This document shows, piece by piece, positions 45,201 to 51,346 of a stretch of DNA of 64,000 nt. The position numbers and the translations under genes are program-made. Source of the stretch: Gymnodinialimonas ulvae (GTDB taxonomy: Bacteria > Pseudomonadota > Alphaproteobacteria > Rhodobacterales > Rhodobacteraceae); contig NZ_JBBIFX010000004.1 in assembly GCF_037543845.1 (NCBI RefSeq), positions 1 to 64,000 of the forward strand, written 5' to 3'. Each line of letters starts with the position of its first letter. Positions within the stretch are counted from its first letter, which is position 1. The notes beneath the pieces were generated by a model. The model made no database searches. It was not told the DNA's origin and saw only the letters and a list, made by a program, of their open reading frames with translations.

Positions 45201-45401
45201 CTTAGCCTTCGGTCCCGGAGCACGCTTGAGCAGCTCTCCCCGGGCATCACTCAGGTCCGTGATCTTGGCACAGCGGTTCACATGTACGGGGCTGCCGCGC
45301 GGCCGCATTCCCGCACGCAGGAGCTACCCACCCATCTCGCAGATTTGTCACCGCGGTTTGCTTGTCAGGCCAGCAGCACAATGGATGTTGCTGTCGGATG
45401 A
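42219..45401 (+). CDS. RTX calcium-binding repeat protein with C-terminal Hint domain
   Basis: A 1060-residue probable type I secreted protein. After a non-repeat N-terminal segment (1-85) come clusters of glycine/aspartate RTX nonapeptides (about 88-165, 240-300, 380-540, 605-770, e.g. GGDGDDFIEGGAGDDSL) that bind calcium. One non-repeat region lies near 300-375 and another near 540-605. From about 850 a Hint (Hedgehog/intein) domain starts with C851 (VCFASGTMILTPQGEVPVEHL, VGDLVTTCDNGPQPIVWIG, LVVSPQHGVLL). Hint domains can self-cleave; here the family is common in roseobacters with no known role. No transporter genes adjoin it. Confidence 0.85.
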   Translation: MTTYTVTLSNYNDASFWSSISESGPGNVLDFTALPSNFVIAFESANSIIWIWDNTDWTSIGEQGFGATFNLGAPTQLDYFGEVRVGDARAYNLGSIGDDTLLSGAGNDTIVLSGGNDQITTGGGNDAIMSANSNQGNDTINAGSGNDTIEHNANTDSIDAGSGDDRIVNVHVTSGAESTAIDGGSGTDTYVLGAAGNFTSAHMVNLSTGAVTYGGNFRDSISNIENVEIDESAAGARGDDNANALTGTGNFGNLFDGRGGADTIDGGAGNDSLDGGQGTDSVLGGDGADDITGDGITENISDFASVGGAATNLTITNSSDGPIELWWIDSAGTLTRYARIEAGDTYVQSTYDAHNWLLRDEEGFHLELIQGAPNQTVNYGAEGLDDTLEGGAGDDEIRGMFGDDLIDGGTGTDTLLGGVGSDSIDGGTGSDSIEGGAGDDSLFGGLDNDTIAGGDGDDFIEGGAGDDSLSTGLGQDTLIGGDGNDTLTNSAGDDSLDGGSGDDSLVATDGNDTLRGGTGNDRMEGGNDADTFLIEDNFGNDTIIGGEGGTDLDTIDVSALTGDATVSFSGPEAGTLSNGTHTITFTQIEQFILPNGDTISSGQAGDILYIGDATNNGFGGNGGDDTLAGGDGNDSLGGNGGADVITGGAGDDNIGGGRDNDTISGGDGADGIGGDEGDDLIFGNAGDDQMGGGDGNDIISGGDGADDVGGDGGNDLVYGDAGDDTLSGGTGDDTLSGGTGNDTLAGGDGDDVFTYAVGDGDDTITDFNFGNSGALGDGDTTNNDFINLSPFYDSMAEVHADFDDDGVLNQSNEGVDGADYSDNARFGMDDSLTFQGANRDSFTADNTGVVCFASGTMILTPQGEVPVEHLSVGDLVTTCDNGPQPIVWIGHRSLGPEDLADAPHLKPVEIAARAFGNERPLVVSPQHGVLLDLYGNERFIRANQLAKLRGGKVRQRKGCKRVTYWHILFERHEVVFSNGLASESFFPGPRAVANLSLRSRSTLEQLSPGITQVRDLGTAVHMYGAAARPHSRTQELPTHLADLSPRFACQASSTMDVAVG

Positions 45402-45941
45402 AGGTGAACCCGTCTCATCCAGGATAGCGTGAGTTCCGTTTGTTCACCACTGGCCTGCTGCCGGTTTCGTGGACACCGAGACAACCTGTTTACGGGATCG
45501 GAGTATCTACTTGACGAGAAGCGTGTTCAGCCGCGCGTTCGAACAGGAAGCGGTGGATTTGATAATGCGTCGGCACGGCTCAGGCTTCACGGGATCCTGG
45601 GATACATACAACGGTGCTTCGGCAATGGGTGCGCACCTCGCGTGGCGTTCCAGTTCGAAAGATCGCCTTCGCGCCACCGGGTGTCCTGTGTCGAACGGCC
45701 AACCGGTTTGGGAAACGAGGAAACGGTCCATGCCTCCCGCCAAGGTGTGCCGCCGGAGCCAGACCGGCCCTGCCAACCCCCGTCTGATCCGATGCATTCG
45801 GTTGCGGGACGAACGCGCGGACCACCACCCGAAATGGCGTCACGACTTGCGAAAGGGGATGTATGGTGCGGGTGAGAGGAGAAACCTAGACCCGCACCCT
45901 TGCGCTCAAGTAGGCCAACGGCCGGTAGCGCGAAGGGAAGA
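45402..45941. other. Intergenic region with probable IS3 remnant
   Basis: No intact gene. Around 45461-45475 is GGTTTCGTGGACACC, a sequence type seen at the ends of some IS3 elements. Around 45511-45577 the plus strand reads LTRSVFSRAFEQEAVDLI, similar to the start of IS3 OrfA proteins. Downstream of that the frame loses similarity. It is best read as a decayed insertion sequence; confidence is low. Confidence 0.35.
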
Positions 45942-46028
45942 TGGTGCGCTCGGCGAGACTCGAACTCGCACGGGTGTTACCCCACAGCGACCTCAACGCT
46001 GCGCGTCTACCAATTCCGCCACGAGCGC
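45942..46028 (-). tRNA. tRNA-Leu(GAG)
   Basis: An 87-base gene including encoded CCA. Acceptor stem GCGCTCG/CGAGCGC, discriminator A. Anticodon loop TTGAGGT on stem CAGCG/CGCTG gives anticodon GAG. Class II variable arm TGGGGTAACACCCGT and TpsiC arm CGAGTTCGAGTCTCG are present. Appears complete. Confidence 0.95.
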
Positions 46029-46187
46029 ACGTGATCAGGTAGTGCGCCGGTCTCTAGCCGCTCCGATCTGCGTTGTGAAGGGGGCGCGGGCAGCCCGGCG
46101 GCACTTTTTTGCGGTCACCTGAACCGAAAACGACGCGCCCGGTCAGGCGCGCCGATCCGTGGCAGACAAACACCCACCGCGCAGGCG

Positions 46188-47822
46188 CTATTGCTGCACC
46201 TCAAACGTCGGCAGGGACGAGACACCGATGTCGGGCTCCTGCACGAGGAACGGCTCAATGGTCGGCTCATTGCCCGACGGCGCGGGCGTCGGCACCACGC
46301 GCGGGGCGATCACCGGGGCGGGCTGCGTTCCGGCGACCTGCTGCGGCGCAGGCGTGGGGGCCAGGGTCGGGGCCGGGGTCGGCGCAGGCGCCACCACTTG
46401 CGGCGCGAAACTCGCCGCCCCCGGGATCACCGGAACCTGCGGTTGCACGGCGGTCGGCGTGGGGGCCAGCGGCGCCCCGAACGTCACGGCCACGGCCTGC
46501 CGGATCAATGGCAACCGCCCCGCGTCGGACGGGCTGAACACCGCAGGCGCGCCCGCAATCAGCGCGTTCAACGACGCATCATACCATTCATGGGCCCGGT
46601 GCGCATCGGCCTCCAAACCGTAGCCTTCGCGCAGGTGGTGACCCAACAACTCGCCATACGCAGGCTCTCCGGTGGCCACCAGGATCAGGGCCGACCCCAT
46701 CGCCATCGCCATATCGTCCGAGCCGTAGCCCACGCCAAGACACACCCGCGCGGTCGCGGCCAACTCGGGCGTCGGGATGCCGGTGGTGATCGCAAAGCCC
46801 TGCGTCGCGGCGGTGGCCTGCTGCGGGCTGACGACGCCTACTAGGCTGGTCTGCGTCGCAATCGCCTCCGAGAACCCCTGACATTGCACGGTGATCTGCT
46901 CATAGGTCATGCCCGCAATCGCCTCGGTCAGGTCATGGCCCTGGTTCACCGCACTGGCCCGCGCGGTGCAGAACTGCTCGGACAAGGCGAAACCGGGGTT
47001 GGACAGGTTGCCAAGCGTCATCATCCCGCCATTGGCCTGCCCCTGAAGCGCGACCGCGTCGCAGCGTGACGACAAAACCGGCGCATCCGACGCGCCCGCG
47101 AAAAGATTTGGCACAACCGGCGTGCCGCTGGACGACGCGGTCGTGACCGGCTGCGCGGACCCGGGCGTAGGCACCACTGTGGTGGTCGCCGGGTTCACGA
47201 TCACGGTGGTGGTGCCGCCGGGCTGCCCCGCAACCACCGGGCCGCCGTTGCCGCCGTTGCCATTAAGCACCTCGCGATACGCCACCAGAAGCGGCGCGCC
47301 CGACAGGCCGGTCTGACCCGCGCCACCATTTGTGGCCCAAAGATAGGCCCCGATCAGGTATTGCGCCTGCGGTTCGGGAAAGCTGCGGCCATTGACGGGA
47401 TAGCCCAGCGCCGCCTGATAACGCTCTACCGCGGCGCGGGTTGCACGCCCGACCTGACCGTCGACATACCCGGCATCGAAGCCGAAATAATTCAGCGCGG
47501 TCTGCACCTGCCGCCCCGCTTCGGTCGCGGGGATCGACGGGCGCGGCGGGTTATAAGTGGCCTGCGGGCGCGGGCGCTGCGGAGCCGGGGCCGCACGCGG
47601 CGACTGCGGGGCCGGGGCAGCCTGCGGCGGCTGCGGGGCCGGGCGGATCACGCGGGGCGGCTGTTGCGAGGCGGCAATCCCGCCAAGGATCGCACCGCCC
47701 AGAAGCAGGCCCCCGATCAACCCGCGCGCATCATCGACTTGCGCCTGCGCCGGGGCCGACGCGATGGGTGTCAACGCCATCGCGGCGATAAGGGAGGTCG
47801 TGGCGAAATACTTTGTAAACAT
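46188..47822 (-). CDS. Secreted peptidoglycan-binding-domain protein
   Basis: A 544-residue exported protein: signal peptide (1-27, ending AQAQ), glycine-rich hydrophobic stretch (GLIGGLLLGGAILGGIAAS, about 33-52), a Pro/Ala linker (55-95) and a peptidoglycan-binding domain (about 100-160: VQTALNYFGFDAGYVDGQVGRATRAAVERYQAALG). The rest is low-complexity Pro/Thr/Val-rich with four cysteines and a helical region (330-430). I do not know the role of the C-terminal part. Minus strand, next to tRNA-Leu. Confidence 0.7.
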   Translation of the reverse strand: MFTKYFATTSLIAAMALTPIASAPAQAQVDDARGLIGGLLLGGAILGGIAASQQPPRVIRPAPQPPQAAPAPQSPRAAPAPQRPRPQATYNPPRPSIPATEAGRQVQTALNYFGFDAGYVDGQVGRATRAAVERYQAALGYPVNGRSFPEPQAQYLIGAYLWATNGGAGQTGLSGAPLLVAYREVLNGNGGNGGPVVAGQPGGTTTVIVNPATTTVVPTPGSAQPVTTASSSGTPVVPNLFAGASDAPVLSSRCDAVALQGQANGGMMTLGNLSNPGFALSEQFCTARASAVNQGHDLTEAIAGMTYEQITVQCQGFSEAIATQTSLVGVVSPQQATAATQGFAITTGIPTPELAATARVCLGVGYGSDDMAMAMGSALILVATGEPAYGELLGHHLREGYGLEADAHRAHEWYDASLNALIAGAPAVFSPSDAGRLPLIRQAVAVTFGAPLAPTPTAVQPQVPVIPGAASFAPQVVAPAPTPAPTLAPTPAPQQVAGTQPAPVIAPRVVPTPAPSGNEPTIEPFLVQEPDIGVSSLPTFEVQQ

Positions 47823-47902
47823 CGAAAATACTCTCTGTGGCAGCAGAAGGGATAATGTCCCGTCTTACCCCAACACCCACCGAATCCGCAGACAGGATTC
47901 CC

Positions 47903-48394
47903 CTACCCCACAAGCCGCATGCGGCGGCGGACCTGATCCGCCAGAACGCCCAAGGCCACCACGGCAATCCCCCACAGCCCCACCCATTCCGCCTCCCCGA
48001 ACAGCACCGCGTTCATCCGCCGCCCCGGCAACAGGGCGAGAAGCCCGGTGATCCCGATGGCCTGCCAATAAAGCGCGCGCATGACCGCTTGGTGCCGCGC
48101 CACGTCGCGCCGGAAAATCGCCGCCATCGCCTGCCAAAGCGACACCAGCGCCCAGATGGAAAACAGGTGGATCGGACCGAACCGCCCGACAAGCGGCAGA
48201 ACAACCGCTTCGATGAACAGGCCCGACACCGCCAGCACCCCCATCGCCGTCACCCACACATAGCCCAAGCATTTGTGCACCCTGTCCCGCCGCGTCCGGT
48301 AAAGCGCGAGGGGGCCCAAAGCCAACGCAAGCAGCGCGGCGGCGACATGAAGTTGCACTTCGAACGGCGCGGACAGGATCGGATCAAGGGTCAT
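47903..48394 (-). CDS. DUF2306 membrane protein
   Basis: A 163-residue protein with about four to five hydrophobic helices and DUF2306 features (VQLHVAAALLALALGPLALYR, RDRVHKCLGYVWVTAMGVLAVSGLFI, RRDVARHQAVMRALYWQAIGITGLLALLPGR). ATG 48394 follows AAAGGAGACCTCGCTG; a longer frame reaches 48484. Function unknown. Divergent from the LytTR regulator, 93 bases away, which probably controls it. Confidence 0.75.
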   Translation of the reverse strand: MTLDPILSAPFEVQLHVAAALLALALGPLALYRTRRDRVHKCLGYVWVTAMGVLAVSGLFIEAVVLPLVGRFGPIHLFSIWALVSLWQAMAAIFRRDVARHQAVMRALYWQAIGITGLLALLPGRRMNAVLFGEAEWVGLWGIAVVALGVLADQVRRRMRLVG

Positions 48395-48486
48395 CAGCGA
48401 GGTCTCCTTTTCAGAGGGATGCGAACGGCTTGAGATTGCCGCATCCCTCTGGCACCCTCGCCGCCCACGCGGTCCACCGCGCATTC

Positions 48487-49281
48487 GTGAACCACCCGGA
48501 GCTCTTCGTGTCTGACGTCACCTCGTCATCCGCGCTTCGTGACTTGCGCGATCATTTGCGTCACCCGAAGGTCTGGCTTGCCTGCCTTGGCGTGGCCGTT
48601 ATGGTGGCGCTGGTCGGGCCCTTCGATACCGACGACAGCCTGACCTTGCCCGCGCGCCTGGCCTATTGGGGCGTGGTCGTGCCCGTGTCCTATGGCATCG
48701 GCGCGTTCACCGGATATATCGCCGCCCCCCTCCTGGCGCGCCGTCTGCCCCGCGTTCTCGTCGCAGGGCTCAGCGGGGCCCTGACCGGAACGCTGATCTA
48801 CCTGTTCATCCTCGCCCTGAACGCCGCACTCTTCGGGCTGCGGCCCACATGGGCGGAGGTGCCCGCGATGCTTGCGCTGTTCATGGCAATTGCCTTTGTC
48901 GTCAGCTTCCTGATCGGGCTTCTGCCCGCCGTCTCCGGCGAGACGGGCGCGCCCGGGCCTAAGGTGCCGCCGCTGCTCGAACGGGTGCCGCTCGACAAGC
49001 GCGGCGCGCTTCTGGCGCTGTCGTCGGAGGATCATTACACCCGCATCCAAACCACCAAGGGCGCGGAAATGGTGTTGCTCCGTCTGGCCGATGCCATCCG
49101 CGAGACCGCGCCCGAGCCGGGCCTGCGCGTGCACCGCTCGCATTGGGTGGCGCTCGGCGCCGTCACCGCCGCGCGCCGCGATGGCGAACGTGCGATCCTG
49201 ACCCTGACCGGCGGCACCGAGATCCCCGTCAGCCGCGCCAATGTGCCCGCGATCCGCGAAGCCGGGCTTCTGCCGCGATGA
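48487..49281 (+). CDS. Membrane-bound LytTR regulator
   Basis: About 264 residues from GTG 48487 (other starts possible at 48430 and 48508). Four hydrophobic helices (about 30-46, 58-82, 88-115, 126-150) precede a C-terminal LytTR DNA-binding domain (about 160-262: LLALSSEDHYTRIQTTKGAEMVL, GLRVHRSHWVAL, EIPVSRANVPAIR). Such one-component membrane regulators usually act on a neighbouring gene, here the divergent DUF2306 gene. The gene is followed by a large inverted repeat (49293-49370). Confidence 0.8.
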   Translation: MNHPELFVSDVTSSSALRDLRDHLRHPKVWLACLGVAVMVALVGPFDTDDSLTLPARLAYWGVVVPVSYGIGAFTGYIAAPLLARRLPRVLVAGLSGALTGTLIYLFILALNAALFGLRPTWAEVPAMLALFMAIAFVVSFLIGLLPAVSGETGAPGPKVPPLLERVPLDKRGALLALSSEDHYTRIQTTKGAEMVLLRLADAIRETAPEPGLRVHRSHWVALGAVTAARRDGERAILTLTGGTEIPVSRANVPAIREAGLLPR

Positions 49282-49292
49282 GGGCGATTTGT

Positions 49293-49370
49293 GCGCGTTG
49301 CTCATTCAAAACTGAATAGTTTCACGGGCAATTCGCGGGAAATCTATTCATTTCTGAATGAGCAACGTGC
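49293..49370. repeat. 27-base imperfect inverted repeat between LytTR gene and lipB
   Basis: The left arm (49293-49319) and right arm (49344-49370) match at 24 of 27 bases as reverse complements, with a 24-base spacer. Each arm also contains a smaller dyad ATTCA-N4-TGAAT. It could form a cruciform or RNA hairpin, or be a pair of protein sites. No U tract follows, so it is not an ordinary terminator. Position suggests a link to lipB expression or to the LytTR protein. Confidence 0.6.
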
Positions 49371-49442
49371 AACACACACCCCGCGCAAAGGCCAATCGCA
49401 CAGGTCTTGTCCACACCCTCCCCCTCCCCCATAAACCCGGCC

Positions 49443-50093
49443 ATGGTCGAATGGATCACCTCAGACGCCCCCGTCCCCTATGACACCGCCGTCGCCGAGA
49501 TGGAGGCCCGCGCCGACGCCATCGCACGCGGCGAGGCGGGCGAAGCGGTGTGGCTTCTGGAACACCCAGCCCTCTACACCGCAGGCACCTCGGCCAAGCC
49601 CGCCGACCTGCGCCAGCCCGACCGCTTTCCCGTGTTCGAGACCCGGCGCGGCGGGCAATACACCTACCACGGCCCCGGACAACGCGTGGCCTATGTGATG
49701 CTCGATCTGAACACCCGCGGACGCGACATCCGCCGCTATGTGGAGCAGTTGGAAACCTGGGTGATCGCCGCACTGGCCGAGTTCAACATCCGCGGCGAAA
49801 TCCGCGACGGCCGCGTCGGCGTCTGGGTCGACCGCCCCGAAAAAGCCCCCCTGCCCGACGGCACGCCCCGCGAGGACAAGATCGCCGCCATCGGCGTGCG
49901 CATCCGCAAATGGGTCAGCTTCCACGGCATCTCGATCAACGTCGAGCCGGACCTGAGCCATTTCGACGGCATCGTGCCCTGCGGGATCGACGGGCACGGC
50001 GTCACGTCGCTTGTAGATCTGGGCCTGCCGGTGACGATGGATGATCTTGATGTAGCGTTGAAGCGGGGCTTTGCGGAGGTTTTCGGGGGGTAG
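49443..50093 (+). CDS. lipB: Octanoyltransferase (lipoate biosynthesis)
   Basis: A 216-residue LipB: moves octanoyl groups from acyl carrier protein to lipoyl domains of 2-oxoacid dehydrogenases. The LipB core is present: HPALYTAGTSAKPADL, GGQYTYHGPGQRVAYVMLDL, EDKIAAIGVRIRKWVSFHG (K146) and FDGIVPCGI (catalytic C180). ATG 49443 is where family similarity begins; a start at 49407 is possible. It has the normal length. Its neighbours are unrelated, and it appears to be a single transcription unit. Confidence 0.93.
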   Translation: MVEWITSDAPVPYDTAVAEMEARADAIARGEAGEAVWLLEHPALYTAGTSAKPADLRQPDRFPVFETRRGGQYTYHGPGQRVAYVMLDLNTRGRDIRRYVEQLETWVIAALAEFNIRGEIRDGRVGVWVDRPEKAPLPDGTPREDKIAAIGVRIRKWVSFHGISINVEPDLSHFDGIVPCGIDGHGVTSLVDLGLPVTMDDLDVALKRGFAEVFGG

Positions 50094-50430
50094 CGTGGGC
50101 CAACTTTCGGGTCACTTGCGAGAGTCACGTGCCGTTGGATTGCTCAAGTTGGATGCCCGGTGTGCGGGACAGTGCTGCCGTTCAATTGCGCACCAAGCCG
50201 CGCGATCGACGGGCCGGGGACTATCGATCCAACATCCGTTCCAGGCACTTTATGCCAGCCAAATCCGTCCTGCGCCTATTCGGAGCACCATACTTCACCA
50301 AATCGACAGGCCGCCGGACGGCCCGTCGATTGCGGGGCGGCTTGGCCGCTGTTCACCCGCTTGGGCAAAGCTTGAGCGTCGGCAAGGCGGGACGGAGCTG
50401 TCGTTCGCCTTGTTGATCTGAGTGACTGCT
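50094..50430. other. Intergenic region with a 12-bp stem-loop after lipB
   Basis: No gene. ATCGACAGGCCG (50302-50313) and CGGCCCGTCGAT (50319-50330) form a 12-bp hairpin with one mismatch and a five-base loop. A direct copy of the arm, ATCGACGGGCCG, occurs at 50205-50216. There is no U tract. It could be a terminator of another type or a repeat remnant. Confidence 0.4.
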
Positions 50431-50844
50431 TTAAAGCTGCTGACCCGGAAGCCTCAAGGCTTGTTGAACCGAGTCTGCAAGTTGCTCTTTGTCGAGAGCT
50501 TCGTCCTCATGAATATCCAGATAACGCGTGCCTTCTACCTTTGATGCCTTGGGAGGCACAGGATCGAGAGAAGACCCAGTCATGAAGGTGATCTGCACGT
50601 AGTCCTTGTAGCAGTACATTGCGAGGAACCAGCCGTCGTCTTTGCCATAGAACGGGGTGTTCCAACGTACCTGCTTGCGCACCTCTGGAAAGGCTTTTTC
50701 GACGGTTGCGTTGATCTGTTTGCCGAGGCCACACTTCCAGCCGGGCATCGCAGAAAGATACGCTTGCACGGCTTCATCACCGTCACCCTTCGGGATGTAA
50801 GGGTTGGTGCTCGATGAATGTGTCGGCTTCTTCTTATCAGTTAT
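50431..50844 (-). CDS. DUF1801 domain protein with apparently lost ATG
   Basis: DUF1801 (YdhG-like) protein: VRKQVRWNTPFYGKDDGWFLAMYCYKDYVQITFMTGSSLDP is typical. A GTG at 50769 would give 112 residues, but protein character continues upstream without a break (TDKKKPTHSSSTNPYIPKG, then DGDEAVQAYLSAMPGW) to codon ATA 50844-50842, exactly where an ATG is expected; a stop lies four codons further. So the true start is either a rare ATA or a mutated ATG. The function of the family is unknown. Annotated from the ATA to show the full coding length (137 residues). Confidence 0.7.
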   Translation of the reverse strand: MTDKKKPTHSSSTNPYIPKGDGDEAVQAYLSAMPGWKCGLGKQINATVEKAFPEVRKQVRWNTPFYGKDDGWFLAMYCYKDYVQITFMTGSSLDPVPPKASKVEGTRYLDIHEDEALDKEQLADSVQQALRLPGQQL

Positions 50845-51346
50845 ATGGCGATCTTAGCAGAAAGACTTATCAAAGCCGACGTTCGCCATCTCACCGCATT
50901 TTGGTAGGTCAGGGCTGCAAACTGCCATTAGGATCCCTCTGAAGACAGAGGTCGCAGCCCGCCATGCCGTCAGGCGCCGCGCGACGCGTTCACCGGGTCC
51001 CTGCGGCACGGTTCACCTGCACCAAAAGCGCCCTGCCCTTTTCCGCCGTTGTTGTTTCCAACGCGGGCTAATACGTTAATTTTCGAGCCGTTCTCGGCGG
51101 GAACTCGTGGATAGCATGCAAGATACCGCATGTTTTCGAAGGTGCCGCAGGCCCTGCGCCAAAATACCCCACCCGATCCTCACGCCCGCGCGAGATGTCG
51201 CGTTGATCCGCAACCACTGGCAGACTAAACCCATGCCCAAATGACTCGACACGGCCCCTATAGTGGGGTCCTGCGCCCAGACCCTCGGCCTTCGGCTTCG
51301 GCAAATCGCCTTGAACAGCGCAGAAAGACGCGAACAGGAGACGACC
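50845..51346. other. Promoter region of ctaD
   Basis: 502 bases without a gene. A hairpin CCTCTG-AAGA-CAGAGG is at 50936-50951. At 51255-51268 the sequence CCCC-TATAGT-GGGG is a symmetrical site containing a -10-like hexamer (51259-51264) 83 bases upstream of ctaD; no consensus -35 is spaced correctly. CAGGAGACGACC precedes the ctaD start. A long minus-strand open frame over this area and ctaD is a codon-bias shadow. Confidence 0.4.
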
